Assembly: GCA_000277545.1 (NCBI GenBank) | Contig: AKXM01000005.1 | Span: forward strand, 124,001-188,000 | DNA: 64,000 bases | Direction of reading: 5' to 3' | Source of the DNA: Enterobacter sp. Ag1 | GTDB taxonomy: Bacteria; Pseudomonadota; Gammaproteobacteria; Enterobacterales; Enterobacteriaceae | In this document: piece after piece, positions 8,041 to 18,390 of the stretch | How the letters are laid out: each line of letters begins with the position of its first letter | Numbering within the stretch: position 1 is the first letter of the stretch | Notes under the pieces: generated by a model | What the model was told of the DNA's origin: nothing | Databases searched by the model: none | The model's input: only the letters and a program-made list of their open reading frames with translations | Translations under genes and position numbers: made by a program

Positions 8041-9909
8041 ATGTCTCAACATGCCTCACTGATTTTAACTCATGGCCAGTTTCACACGCTGGATAAAGAG
8101 AATCCGCTTGCAGAAGCGGTAGCGATTAAAGACGGTACAATTCTGGCAGCGGGCAGCACCGCCTATGCGATGAGCTTTGCCGGAGAAGGTAGCCAGGTCG
8201 TCGATTTGAAAGGCCACACGGTGATCCCCGGCCTGAACGATTCGCACCTGCACCTGATTCGCGGCGGGCTGAACTACAACCTTGAGCTGCGCTGGGAAGG
8301 CGTGCCTTCACTGGCCGATGCCCTGCGCATGCTAAAAGAACAGGCGCTGCGCACGCCGTCTCCGCAGTGGGTACGCGTGGTGGGGGGCTGGACAGAGTTC
8401 CAGTTTGCCGAACGCCGCATGCCTACCATCGAAGAACTTAACGAGGCCGCGCCCGATACGCCGGTATTCGTTCTGCATCTGTACGACAGAGCTTTGCTCA
8501 ACCGCGCCGCGCTGAAAGCGGTGGGCTATACCAAAGAGACGCCAAACCCGCCGGGTGGCGAGATTGTCCGTGACGGCAACGGGAATCCGACCGGAATGCT
8601 GGTGGCGAAGCCTAACGCGATGATCCTTTATTCCACGCTGGCAAAAGGGCCGAAACTGCCGCTGGAGATGCAGGTGAACTCAACGCGGCAGTTTATGCGA
8701 GAGCTGAACCGCCTGGGCGTGACCAGCGCGATTGACGCGGGCGGTGGTTTCCAGAACTACCCTGAGGATTACCAGGTTATCGACGAGCTGCACAGTAAAA
8801 AGCAGATGACGGTGCGCATTGCCTATAACCTGTTTACCCAGCGCCCTCAGCATGAGCTGGAAGATTTTGAAAAATGGACCGACATGCTGACGCCGGGGCA
8901 GGGCACCGACTTCTACCGCGCCAACGGGGCCGGTGAAATGCTGGTGTTCTCGGCTGCAGACTTTGAAGACTTCCTGCAGCCACGCCCGGATTTGCCGGAC
9001 GGCATGGAACAGGAGCTGGAGCGTGTGGTGCGCCATCTGGTTGAACACCGCTGGCCGTTCCGGCTGCATGCCACCTACAACGAGTCCATCAGCCGCATGC
9101 TGGACGTGTTCGAAAAGGTCAATCGCGATATTCCGTTCAACGGTCTGCACTGGCTGTTTGACCACGCAGAGACGATTACCGAACGCAATATCGACCGGGT
9201 TAAGGCGCTGGGCGGTGGGATTGCGGTTCAGCACCGCATGGCTTTCCAGGGCGAATACTATGCGGAGCGCTACGGGATTGAGGCGGTGAAACAAACGCCG
9301 CCGGTGGCGAAAATGCTAGCCGCAGGTGTGCCCGTGGGGTTAGGCACCGACGCCACGCGCGTGGCGAGCTACAACCCGTGGACGGCGCTTTACTGGCTGG
9401 TGTCCGGGCGCACTGTGGGCGGTATGCAGATGTACGACGAGAATAACCGTATGTCCCGCGATGTCGCCCTTGAGCTATGGACCGCAGGCAGCGCCTGGTT
9501 CTCTAACGAGCAGGGCAAGAAAGGGCGGATTCAGGCGGGGCAACTGGCTGACCTGGTTGTGCTGTCTCAGGACTACTTCAGCGTGGCGGAAGAGGCTATC
9601 AAGGGTATTGAATCGGTGATGACCGTGGTGGATGGAAAAGTGGTTTATGCCACCGGAGCCTTTACGCCTCTGGCACCGCCAGCCATTCCCGTTGTGCCTG
9701 ACTGGTCGCCTGTGGTGAACGTGCCGGGGCATTACCGCTCCGCGCCACCAGCGGCGGCAAAAGTGGGGATGATGGCATCGGTGCATCAGTGCTGCGGGAG
9801 CTGTAACGTTCACGGGCATCAGCATGATGTGGCGCGTAATTCCTCGATTCCCATCGGCGATGAGACGGCGTTCTGGGGCGTGATGGGCTGTTCCTGCTTC
9901 GCCTTCTGA
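8041..9909 (+). CDS. YtcJ-like amidohydrolase (Amidohydro_3) with Cys/His-rich tail
   Basis: A 622-residue metal-dependent hydrolase of the amidohydrolase superfamily, YtcJ-like branch. The ATG at 8041 has CAGGAGT nine bases upstream and follows the ABM gene stop by 20 bases. An earlier in-frame ATG at 8002 overlaps that gene and is not favoured. The metal-binding HxH is His69/His71 (NDSHLHL), and the late Asp strand reads LGTDATRVASYNPW. The ADLVVLSQD and TVVDGKVVYATG segments form the usual C-terminal beta sandwich. After that comes an unusual tail of about 45 residues with CCGSCNVHGHQH and a GCSCFAF end. The substrate is unknown. No signal peptide is apparent, so it is probably cytoplasmic. 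Confidence 0.9.
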   Translation: MSQHASLILTHGQFHTLDKENPLAEAVAIKDGTILAAGSTAYAMSFAGEGSQVVDLKGHTVIPGLNDSHLHLIRGGLNYNLELRWEGVPSLADALRMLKEQALRTPSPQWVRVVGGWTEFQFAERRMPTIEELNEAAPDTPVFVLHLYDRALLNRAALKAVGYTKETPNPPGGEIVRDGNGNPTGMLVAKPNAMILYSTLAKGPKLPLEMQVNSTRQFMRELNRLGVTSAIDAGGGFQNYPEDYQVIDELHSKKQMTVRIAYNLFTQRPQHELEDFEKWTDMLTPGQGTDFYRANGAGEMLVFSAADFEDFLQPRPDLPDGMEQELERVVRHLVEHRWPFRLHATYNESISRMLDVFEKVNRDIPFNGLHWLFDHAETITERNIDRVKALGGGIAVQHRMAFQGEYYAERYGIEAVKQTPPVAKMLAAGVPVGLGTDATRVASYNPWTALYWLVSGRTVGGMQMYDENNRMSRDVALELWTAGSAWFSNEQGKKGRIQAGQLADLVVLSQDYFSVAEEAIKGIESVMTVVDGKVVYATGAFTPLAPPAIPVVPDWSPVVNVPGHYRSAPPAAAKVGMMASVHQCCGSCNVHGHQHDVARNSSIPIGDETAFWGVMGCSCFAF

Positions 9910-9920
9910 CAAAAACAAAA

Positions 9921-9946
9921 AAGGCCGCAATCGCGGCCTTTTCTTC
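9921..9946. terminator. Bidirectional terminator between amidohydrolase and peroxiredoxin genes
   Basis: The perfect stem AAGGCCGC/GCGGCCTT has A-rich and T-rich flanks, so it can serve both convergent genes. Confidence 0.85.
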
Positions 9947-9961
9947 GAACTTGCTTAGCGA

Positions 9962-10564
9962 TTACAGCTTAGCAACGTTCTCGCTCAGGTACTTAGCAAC
10001 GCCGTCCGGAGACGCGTTCATGCCTTCTTTCCCTTTTTCCCACTGAGCCGGGCACACTTCGCCGTGCTCTTCGTGGAACTGCAGCGCGTCAACCATACGC
10101 AGCATTTCGTCGATGTTACGACCCAGCGGCAGATCGTTCACAACCTGGTGGCGAACGATACCGGCTTTGTCGATCAGGAAGGAACCGCGCAGCGCAACGC
10201 CCGCTTCCGGGTGTTCGATGCCGTAGGCTTGCTGGATTTCACGTTTGATATCAGCAACCATCGCGTATTTCACTTCGCCGATGCCGCCTTTATCAACCGG
10301 GGTTTTACGCCATGCGTTGTGAACGAACTCGGAGTCAAAAGATACACCAACGACTTCTACGCCACGTTTCTGGAATTCTTCGTAACGCTTGTCGAACGCG
10401 ATCAGTTCAGACGGGCAAACGAAGGTGAAGTCCATCGGCCAGAAGAACACAACGGTTGCTTTACCGTTGGTGTGTTTTTTGAAGTTGAAGTTTTCAACGA
10501 TTTCGCCATTGCCCAGAACGGCAGCAGCGGTAAAGTCAGGGGCTGGACGAGTAACCAGGACCAT
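9962..10564 (-). CDS. Typical 2-Cys peroxiredoxin (AhpC/TSA family)
   Basis: A 200-residue peroxiredoxin that reduces peroxides with thiol electrons in the cytoplasm. The start MVLVTRPAPDFTA is chosen because AGGAG lies six bases upstream; a longer frame to 10660 adds residues without homology. The peroxidatic Cys50 is in DFTFVCPSE and the resolving Cys is in GEVCPAQW near residue 170. It is closer to the TSA/Prx1-type proteins of enterics (Salmonella has such a gene, tsaA, near acpH) than to AhpC, and no ahpF is adjacent. E. coli lacks it at this locus. Confidence 0.93.
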   Translation of the reverse strand: MVLVTRPAPDFTAAAVLGNGEIVENFNFKKHTNGKATVVFFWPMDFTFVCPSELIAFDKRYEEFQKRGVEVVGVSFDSEFVHNAWRKTPVDKGGIGEVKYAMVADIKREIQQAYGIEHPEAGVALRGSFLIDKAGIVRHQVVNDLPLGRNIDEMLRMVDALQFHEEHGEVCPAQWEKGKEGMNASPDGVAKYLSENVAKL

Positions 10565-10764
10565 ATGTACTCCTGTTAATTTTGTTAAAGTGAATGTTAA
10601 CGCAACGGGGGGAGTATAGGGGCTCCATTCCATGTAGCTCAATGGCATCTTGCCAATCAATCAGATAGGTTTTGGCTATCAAAAAGACGCATATCTTGAT
10701 GCCGATAACCAAGATAGCCCTTTTTTCGAAAAGGGCAAGTTGTTCTAACGTGAACCGGGAACGA

Positions 10765-11346
10765 TCACAAACTTTTTTGTTCCGCCATCACCATCATGCG
10801 TGGGTAGAACTGCCAGAACAACTCCTCCAACTGGTCATAATGGGCGTCGAGATCGTGCCAGGAGGCTCGCAGGGCATCAAGTTTTGGTCTACGGCTTGCC
10901 ATCCCATTGAGAACGTTAGCAATAAAATCCATATCCTGATAACGCTCCAGCCAGCGTTCACGCCATAAATAGTTATTAAGGTTAATGAAGCGCGGCGGCG
11001 TGTCGTTAAGCTTGGGCACAATCTGCCCGCGAGCATAGGCGATAAAATCCTCGAGCCCGATATCCGGGCAGACTTTATGCCAGTGGCGCGACAGGAAGTG
11101 GTCCCACATGACATCCAGAGAAATCGGCGACACTCGCCGCGTCTCTGGGCTGAACCAGCCGCGCGCTAGAGCCACCTCCGGCAGTCCGTCCGTCAGGACA
11201 TCGACTCTGCGGTGCATATAAATGCCGGCCACGACCTCGGGCGAAAAGCTGTCGTCCGGGCTGCCGCGCACGAAATCCGCCAGCAAATTTCCCAGCAGTG
11301 AACTTTGGGCCAGATGTGCCAAATGCAGGTGGGCGAGAAAATTCAT
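10765..11346 (-). CDS. acpH: Acyl carrier protein phosphodiesterase AcpH
   Basis: AcpH removes the 4'-phosphopantetheine arm from acyl carrier protein in the cytoplasm. The 193-residue product has the E. coli length. It keeps [27 protein letters not shown](V/I)DVLTD and SRHWH, the metal-binding His/Asp pattern of this HD-like enzyme. It is divergent from queA as in E. coli. The 200-base gap toward the peroxiredoxin gene contains no feature I recognise. Confidence 0.96.
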   Translation of the reverse strand: MNFLAHLHLAHLAQSSLLGNLLADFVRGSPDDSFSPEVVAGIYMHRRVDVLTDGLPEVALARGWFSPETRRVSPISLDVMWDHFLSRHWHKVCPDIGLEDFIAYARGQIVPKLNDTPPRFINLNNYLWRERWLERYQDMDFIANVLNGMASRRPKLDALRASWHDLDAHYDQLEELFWQFYPRMMVMAEQKSL

Positions 11347-11460
11347 CGAATAGTTATTCCATTTATGGCGTTAAAACGGCCTGAGCAGGGTAAACGTGTT
11401 GCAGGGAAAGCCCCCTGCCACTAGACTAAGCCGCCTGTTTTTAAGTCTGAGTGCTATACC

Positions 11461-12531
11461 ATGCGCGTTGCTGATTTTTCCTTTGAACTGCCTGAATCCC
11501 TGATTGCTCATTATCCGCAAGCCGAGCGCAGCAGCTGCCGCTTGCTGTCACTTGACGGGCCGACGGGCGCATTGGCGCATGGCACTTTCACCGATTTGCT
11601 CGACAAGCTCAACCCCGGCGACCTGCTGGTGTTCAATAACACCCGCGTAATCCCGGCTCGCCTGTTTGGCCGTAAAGCCAGCGGCGGGAAAATTGAAGTA
11701 CTGGTCGAGCGTATGCTGGATGATAAACGCATTCTGGCACATATTCGCGCCTCTAAAGCGCCAAAACCCGGCGCCGAGCTGCTGTTGGGCGATGATGAAA
11801 GCGTACACGCCACCATGGTTGCGCGCCACGATGCGCTGTTTGAGGTCGAGTTTAACGACGAGCGCGCCGTACTGGATATCTTAAATAACATCGGCCATAT
11901 GCCGCTGCCACCGTACATCGACCGCCCGGATGAAGAAGCCGACCGCGAGCTTTATCAAACGGTTTATAGCCAGAAGCCGGGGGCGGTTGCTGCGCCGACA
12001 GCAGGTCTGCACTTTGACGAGCCGCTGCTGGAAAAACTGCGCAATAAAGGTGTCGATATGGCGTTCGTCACGCTGCACGTCGGGGCGGGGACGTTCCAGC
12101 CGGTGCGCGTGGACAGCATCGAAGACCACATCATGCACTCTGAGTATGCCGAAGTGCCTCAGGACGTTGTGGACGCAGTGCTGGCCTGTAAAGCGCGTGG
12201 CAATCGCGTTATTGCGGTCGGAACTACGTCGGTACGCTCCCTGGAAAGCGCCGCTCAGGCTGCGCAGAACGACCTGATCGAGCCGTTCTTCGGCGATACC
12301 CAAATCTTTATCTATCCGGGCTATCAGTACAAAGTGATCGACGCGCTGGTGACGAACTTCCACCTGCCGGAGTCTACGCTGATTATGCTGGTCTCCGCGT
12401 TTGCCGGTTATAAAAACACAATGCACGCTTACCACGAGGCGGTGAAAGCGGAATATCGCTTCTTTAGCTACGGCGATGCGATGTTCATTACCTGTAATCC
12501 GCAGGCGATAAACGAACGCCCGGGGGCGTGA
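11461..12531 (+). CDS. queA: S-adenosylmethionine:tRNA ribosyltransferase-isomerase QueA
   Basis: QueA transfers and rearranges the ribosyl group of S-adenosylmethionine onto preQ1 in tRNA, forming epoxyqueuosine. The 356-residue length equals the E. coli protein. The family stretches [52 protein letters not shown] and [17 protein letters not shown] are all present. It is the first gene of queA-tgt-yajC-secD-secF. Here a repeat element separates it from tgt by 219 bases. Confidence 0.97.
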   Translation: MRVADFSFELPESLIAHYPQAERSSCRLLSLDGPTGALAHGTFTDLLDKLNPGDLLVFNNTRVIPARLFGRKASGGKIEVLVERMLDDKRILAHIRASKAPKPGAELLLGDDESVHATMVARHDALFEVEFNDERAVLDILNNIGHMPLPPYIDRPDEEADRELYQTVYSQKPGAVAAPTAGLHFDEPLLEKLRNKGVDMAFVTLHVGAGTFQPVRVDSIEDHIMHSEYAEVPQDVVDAVLACKARGNRVIAVGTTSVRSLESAAQAAQNDLIEPFFGDTQIFIYPGYQYKVIDALVTNFHLPESTLIMLVSAFAGYKNTMHAYHEAVKAEYRFFSYGDAMFITCNPQAINERPGA

Positions 12532-12535
12532 TTGC

Positions 12536-12666
12536 CCCTCACCCTGGCCCTCTCCCCGCGGGGAAAGGGGATAATAAGGGATGTATCCTCTCTCCCTCGT
12601 GAGAGTATTGGGTAACAGAGAAAGTATTCTCCCTCTCCCTTCCAGTGAGAGGGCCGGGGTGAGGGT
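12536..12666. repeat. GC-rich palindromic repeat (REP/BIME-like), copy 2
   Basis: The left arm starts CCCCTCACCCTGGCCCTCTC and the right arm ends GAGAGGGCCGGGGTGAGGG, with about 60 bases between the arms. It is the same design as the copy at 3625. It begins within five bases of the queA stop and lies inside the queA-tgt operon, so it may affect readthrough or mRNA stability. Confidence 0.85.
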
Positions 12667-12693
12667 AACCCACCCCCGCTTATTCCGCCGTGA

Positions 12694-13878
<1,185 letters not shown>

Positions 13879-13899
13879 TTTAATAATGAGGGAATTTTA

Positions 13900-14232
13900 A
13901 TGAGCTTTTTCATTTCTGATGCTGTCGCTTCTGCGGGTGCTGCTCCAGGACAGAGTCAATGGACTTTGATTCCAATGTTGGTGGTGTTTGGCCTGATTTT
14001 CTATTTTATGATCCTGCGTCCGCAGCAAAAGCGTACCAAAGAGCATAAAAAACTGATGGACTCCATCTCCAAGGGTGATGAAGTGCTGACCAACGGTGGC
14101 CTTGTTGGCCGCGTAACCAAAGTAGCTGAAACTGGCTACATTGCTATCGCGCTGAACGATACCACCGAAGTGGTTATCAAACGTGATTTCGTAGCTGCCG
14201 TTCTGCCGAAAGGCACCATGAAGGCGCTGTAA
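13900..14232 (+). CDS. yajC: Sec translocase accessory subunit YajC
   Basis: A small inner-membrane protein that associates with SecDF and SecYEG. The 110-residue product has one N-terminal membrane helix (LIPMLVVFGLIFYFMILRP) followed by a basic cytoplasmic domain beginning QQKRTKEHKK, as in all YajC proteins. It sits 28 bases before secD in the conserved yajC-secD-secF order. Confidence 0.97.
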   Translation: MSFFISDAVASAGAAPGQSQWTLIPMLVVFGLIFYFMILRPQQKRTKEHKKLMDSISKGDEVLTNGGLVGRVTKVAETGYIAIALNDTTEVVIKRDFVAAVLPKGTMKAL

Positions 14233-14259
14233 TTTTCGTTTTCCCTAAGGGAACTACAC

Positions 14260-16107
14260 GTGTTAAACCGTTATCCTTTGTGGAAGTACATCATGCTGAT
14301 CGCCGTGCTGGCGATTGGCCTGCTGTATGCGCTTCCCAACCTGTATGGTGAGGATCCGGCAGTTCAGTTAACTGGCGTGCGCGGTGCCGCCGCCAGTGAA
14401 CAAACGCTGATCCAGGTCGAAAACACCTTAAAACAAGAAAATATCACCGCTAAGTCTGTGGCGCTGGAAGAGGGCGCTATTCTCGCTCGCTTCGACTCTA
14501 CCGATACCCAGCTCCGTGCGCGTGAAGCGTTGATGAGCGTGATGGGCGACAACTATGTCGTGGCGCTTAACCTTGCTCCTGCTACCCCTCGCTGGATGTC
14601 GACTATCGGTGCGAACCCGATGAAGCTCGGCCTTGATCTGCGCGGCGGCGTCCACTTCCTGATGGAAGTCGATATGGACACAGCGCTGGGCAAGCTCCAG
14701 GAACAAAATATCGATGGCCTGCGCAGCGACCTGCGTGACAAGGGCATTGCTTACACCAACGTGCGTAAAGCCGACAATTACGGCGTAGACATCGTCTTCC
14801 GTGATTCAAGCGCGCGCGACTCAGCAAGAGATTACCTCTCCTCCCGCCATCGCGATCTGGTGTTCTCCAACCAGGGGAGCAATACGCTGCGTGCCGTGAT
14901 GAGCGATGCTCGCCTGAGCGAAGCGCGTGAGTACGCGGTCCAGCAGAACATCAATATCCTGCGTAACCGTGTAAACCAGCTTGGCGTCGCCGAACCACTG
15001 GTGCAGCGTCAGGGTGCTGACCGTATCGTGGTTGAGCTGCCGGGTATTCAGGACACCGCACGTGCGAAAGAAATCCTGGGGGCGACCGCTACGCTGGAAT
15101 TCCGCCTGGTGAACACCAACGTGGATGCCTCTGCGGCAGCCTCTGGCCGCGTGCCGGGTGACTCCGAAGTGAAGCAAACTCGCGAAGGTCAGCCGGTTGT
15201 GCTGTACAAGCGCGTGATTCTGACCGGGGACCACATCACTGACTCCACGTCCAGCATGGATGAATACAACCAGCCTCAGGTAAACATTTCCCTGGACAGC
15301 GCTGGCGGTAACATCATGTCTAACTTCACTAAAGACAACATCGGCAAGCCGATGGCAACCCTCTTTGTGGAGTACAAGGACAGCGGTAAGAAAGACGCGA
15401 ATGGCCGTTCCGTCCTGATGAAAGAAGAAGAAGTTATCAACGTGGCGAACATTCAGTCTCGCCTGGGTAACAGCTTCCGCATCACCGGGATCAGCAACCC
15501 GAATGAAGCTCGCCAGCTTTCTCTGCTGCTGCGTGCTGGTGCGCTGATTGCGCCGATTCAGATTGTTGAAGAACGTACCATCGGTCCAACCCTGGGCCTG
15601 GAAAACATCAAGCAGGGCCTGGAAGCGTGTCTGGCGGGTCTGGTGGTCTCCATCATCTTCATGATCTTCTTCTATAAGAAGTTTGGCCTGATTGCGACCT
15701 CTGCGCTGCTGGCTAACCTGGTGCTGATTGTGGGGATCATGTCCCTGCTGCCGGGGGCGACGCTGACCATGCCGGGTATTGCGGGTGTCGTCTTAACCCT
15801 TGCGGTAGCGGTGGATGCCAACGTACTGATTAACGAACGTATCAAAGAAGAACTGCGAAACGGACGTTCGGTACAGCAGGCAATTGATGAAGGCTACAAA
15901 GGCGCGTTCAGCTCCATTTTCGATGCCAACATCACCACGCTTATCAAAGTTATCATCCTGTATGCCGTGGGCACCGGGGCGATCAAAGGGTTTGCTATTA
16001 CCACCGGTATTGGCGTTGCGACCTCGATGTTTACCGCAATCGTCGGCACCCGTGCCATCGTGAACCTGTTGTACGGCGGCAAACGCATCAACAAGCTGTC
16101 TATCTAA
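14260..16107 (+). CDS. secD: Protein translocase subunit SecD
   Basis: SecD works with SecF to use the proton gradient for late steps of protein export across the inner membrane. The GTG start at 14260 has TAAGGGA upstream, giving 615 residues as in E. coli. Seen in order: an N-terminal membrane helix ([21 protein letters not shown]), a large periplasmic P1 domain with [15 protein letters not shown], and five C-terminal helices with [18 protein letters not shown], the motif holding the conserved Asp of proton transport. Confidence 0.97.
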   Translation: MLNRYPLWKYIMLIAVLAIGLLYALPNLYGEDPAVQLTGVRGAAASEQTLIQVENTLKQENITAKSVALEEGAILARFDSTDTQLRAREALMSVMGDNYVVALNLAPATPRWMSTIGANPMKLGLDLRGGVHFLMEVDMDTALGKLQEQNIDGLRSDLRDKGIAYTNVRKADNYGVDIVFRDSSARDSARDYLSSRHRDLVFSNQGSNTLRAVMSDARLSEAREYAVQQNINILRNRVNQLGVAEPLVQRQGADRIVVELPGIQDTARAKEILGATATLEFRLVNTNVDASAAASGRVPGDSEVKQTREGQPVVLYKRVILTGDHITDSTSSMDEYNQPQVNISLDSAGGNIMSNFTKDNIGKPMATLFVEYKDSGKKDANGRSVLMKEEEVINVANIQSRLGNSFRITGISNPNEARQLSLLLRAGALIAPIQIVEERTIGPTLGLENIKQGLEACLAGLVVSIIFMIFFYKKFGLIATSALLANLVLIVGIMSLLPGATLTMPGIAGVVLTLAVAVDANVLINERIKEELRNGRSVQQAIDEGYKGAFSSIFDANITTLIKVIILYAVGTGAIKGFAITTGIGVATSMFTAIVGTRAIVNLLYGGKRINKLSI

Positions 16108-16117
16108 GGAGTGCGTT

Positions 16118-17089
16118 GTGGCACAGGAATATACTGTTGAACAATTGAACCACGGCCGTAAAGTCTATGACTTTATGCGCTGGGACAACTGGGCCTTCGG
16201 CATCTCCGGCATCCTGCTGATCCTTTCCGTCGCGATTATCGGCGTGAAAGGCTTCAACTGGGGCCTGGACTTTACCGGCGGTACGGTTATCGAAATCGGG
16301 CTGGAAAAACCAGCCGAGCTGGACACCATGCGCGCCGCGCTGCAGAAGGCGGGCTTTGAAGAGCCGCTGGTGCAGAACTTTGGCAGCAGCCGTGACATCA
16401 TGGTGCGCATGCCGCCTGCTAAAGGCGAAACTGGCGGCCAGGTGCTCGGCAGCAAGGTTGTGAGCGTGATTAACGAAGCGACCAGTCAGAATGCGGCAGT
16501 GAAGCGTATTGAGTTTGTCGGCCCAAGCGTGGGAGCGGATCTGGCTCAAAACGGTGCGATGGCGCTGCTCGTCGCGCTGTTGTCGATTCTGGTGTACGTT
16601 GGGTTCCGCTTCGAGTGGCGTCTGGCTGCCGGTGTGGTTATCAAGCTGGCGCACGACGTGGTAATTACCATGGGCGTGCTGTCGCTGTTCCACATTGAGA
16701 TTGACCTGACCATCGTCGCGTCGTTGATGTCGGTTATCGGCTACTCGCTGAACGACAGCATCGTGGTTTCGGACCGTATTCGTGAAAACTTCCGCAAGAT
16801 CCGCCGCGGGACGCCTTACGAGATCTTTAACGTCTCCCTGACCCAGACGCTGCAAAGGACCTTGATCACATCCGGTACCACCTTAGTGGTTATCCTGATG
16901 CTGTATCTGTTCGGTGGGGCGCTGCTGAAAGGCTTCTCCCTGACGATGCTTATCGGTGTCACCATCGGTACCGTGTCTTCTATCTACGTCGCCTCTGCGC
17001 TGGCGTTGAAACTGGGCATGAAGCGCGAGCACATGCTGCAGCAAAAGGTAGAGAAAGAAGGGGCGGATCAGCCGTCCATTCTGCCGTAA
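16118..17089 (+). CDS. secF: Protein translocase subunit SecF
   Basis: SecF is the partner of SecD, with six inner-membrane helices. The GTG start at 16118 lies 10 bases after secD and has AAGGAG upstream. The 323-residue product shows [12 protein letters not shown] near the N-terminus and the conserved [20 protein letters not shown] loop. It is the last gene of the queA-secF operon; a strong terminator follows at 17109. Confidence 0.97.
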   Translation: MAQEYTVEQLNHGRKVYDFMRWDNWAFGISGILLILSVAIIGVKGFNWGLDFTGGTVIEIGLEKPAELDTMRAALQKAGFEEPLVQNFGSSRDIMVRMPPAKGETGGQVLGSKVVSVINEATSQNAAVKRIEFVGPSVGADLAQNGAMALLVALLSILVYVGFRFEWRLAAGVVIKLAHDVVITMGVLSLFHIEIDLTIVASLMSVIGYSLNDSIVVSDRIRENFRKIRRGTPYEIFNVSLTQTLQRTLITSGTTLVVILMLYLFGGALLKGFSLTMLIGVTIGTVSSIYVASALALKLGMKREHMLQQKVEKEGADQPSILP

Positions 17090-17108
17090 TAGCGTTAAGC
17101 GTTTGATA

Positions 17109-17140
17109 AAACCGCAGCCTTCGAGCTGCGGTTTTTTTTC
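17109..17140 (+). terminator. Terminator of the queA-tgt-yajC-secDF operon
   Basis: The stem AACCGCAGC/GCTGCGGTT with a short loop is followed by eight T residues. Confidence 0.9.
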
Positions 17141-17154
17141 GTCCGGTGATTTTC

Positions 17155-17204
17155 TCCTGACAGTATGGTGTCAGGAGGGGGTCAGTAGACTCGTGGTTAC
17201 TGAC
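17155..17204. promoter_or_regulatory. Two adjacent dyads upstream of the VOC gene, candidate operator
   Basis: TCCTGACA-N6-TGTCAGGA (17155-17176) is a perfect 8-base inverted repeat. Immediately downstream, GTCAGTA-N10-TACTGAC (17181-17187 and 17198-17204) is a second one sharing the GTCAG core. Both lie within 70 bases of the VOC start. A likely user is the WYL regulator encoded at 17648; this is inference from position and symmetry. Confidence 0.5.
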
Positions 17205-17221
17205 AACACAGGAGAAAAACA

Positions 17222-17587
17222 ATGAGCACACTCATCAACTGGTTTGAGATCCCCGTTACCGATATGGCGCGAGCGGTCGCTTTTTACCAACGAGTACTGA
17301 ACGCTGAATTTCGTCGCGAAACGATAGCCGGCGTGGAGAATGCTGTATTTTCGTATAACCAACCGGCCACCGGTGGCTCTTTAGTGAAAGGGGAGCGGTT
17401 TGTGCCTTCTGCGACAGGCGCGGTGATTTATCTTTATACTCCCGATATTGTTAAAGCATTACAGCAGGTAGAGATGGCGGGAGGCCAGCTGGACTTTGGT
17501 CCTCAGGTGCTGCCCTATGATATCGGCACGATTGCGTTAATGATCGACAGCGAAGGCAATCGCGTTGGGTTGCATCAGCCTGTTTAA
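17222..17587 (+). CDS. VOC (glyoxalase/bleomycin resistance-like) family protein
   Basis: A 121-residue single-domain protein of the vicinal oxygen chelate superfamily. The typical start NWFEIPVTDMARAVAFYQRVL is followed by the second half-motif IALMIDSEGNRVGLHQP, with a metal-ligand-type Glu near the end. AGGAGAAAAAC precedes the ATG. The gene is paired with the WYL regulator 60 bases downstream, and together they occupy the secF-tsx junction that holds yajD in E. coli. Members act on diverse small molecules, so the substrate is unknown. Confidence 0.88.
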   Translation: MSTLINWFEIPVTDMARAVAFYQRVLNAEFRRETIAGVENAVFSYNQPATGGSLVKGERFVPSATGAVIYLYTPDIVKALQQVEMAGGQLDFGPQVLPYDIGTIALMIDSEGNRVGLHQPV

Positions 17588-17647
17588 GCCTCAATACTGA
17601 CGCTAAAGCCTGCCGCTCGGGCAGGCCTTATTTTTTCCGGAATATCC

Positions 17648-18349
17648 ATGAGCCGAAGAGCCGATCGATTATTTCAGATAGTGCAAATCCTACGCGGCAG
17701 GCGCCTGACGACGGCTGCACAACTTGCCGAACGGCTGGAAGTCTCAGAGCGGACTGTCTACCGCGACATTCAGGATCTTTCTCTCTCCGGCGTGCCGATA
17801 GAAGGGGAGGCTGGCTGCGGCTATCGCCTGCTGGCCGGGTACGATCTTCCACCGCTGATGCTGACGACCGGAGAGGTGGAGGCGGTGATTGCGGCGTTAA
17901 GAATGGTGCAAACCTGGAGCGGAGAAACGCTGGCGAAATCTGCCGAGTCCGTGCATGAAAAGCTTCTCGCAGTGCTCACCCCGGAAAAGCGTCGGGTTGC
18001 CGAACGCAGCCGTATTATCTCGCCAAATTTTAACAAGTTTCCGCAGGTGAAAGCCCGGTTCGATCTGTTTCATTCCGCCATCGACAAATGCCAGGTTGTT
18101 CATTTGCTGTATGAGGATGAAAAAGGGGAATTGACGGAGCGGGATATTCACCCTCTGGGGCTGTCATTTTGGGGAGAGGTCTGGCTGCTGGTGGCCTGGT
18201 GCGAGGCTCGGAATGATTATCGTAGCTTCAGGCTGGATCGCTGCCGGGATATTCATTTAACAGGAAATGTGTTTCAGGAGCGACACGATCGTTCTCTGCA
18301 GGCTTTTATTGCCCTTCAGAAGGCCAAAGGTTACCTGCCTGAGAAATAA
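17648..18349 (+). CDS. YafY-type HTH/WYL transcriptional regulator
   Basis: A 233-residue regulator. An N-terminal HTH_11 winged helix (about 1-60: RRADRLFQIVQILRGRRLTTAAQLAERL, then SERTVYRDIQDLSLSGVPIEGEAG) leads to a WYL effector-sensing domain (about 140-205). The WYL signature is degenerate here (EVWLLVAWCEARNDYRSFRLDR). Such proteins often repress or activate an adjacent gene in response to a small ligand or nucleic acid. It follows the VOC gene, so the pair may be autoregulated through the dyads at 17155-17204. Confidence 0.88.
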   Translation: MSRRADRLFQIVQILRGRRLTTAAQLAERLEVSERTVYRDIQDLSLSGVPIEGEAGCGYRLLAGYDLPPLMLTTGEVEAVIAALRMVQTWSGETLAKSAESVHEKLLAVLTPEKRRVAERSRIISPNFNKFPQVKARFDLFHSAIDKCQVVHLLYEDEKGELTERDIHPLGLSFWGEVWLLVAWCEARNDYRSFRLDRCRDIHLTGNVFQERHDRSLQAFIALQKAKGYLPEK

Positions 18350-18352
18350 AAA

Positions 18353-18376
18353 AACCGGCCAGCGGGCCGGTTTTTT
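18353..18376. terminator. Bidirectional terminator between WYL regulator and tsx
   Basis: The stem AACCGGCC/GGCCGGTT, with A-rich sequence before it and six T residues after it, lies between convergent genes. Confidence 0.88.
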
Positions 18377-18390
18377 ACAAGTGGTGGCGA

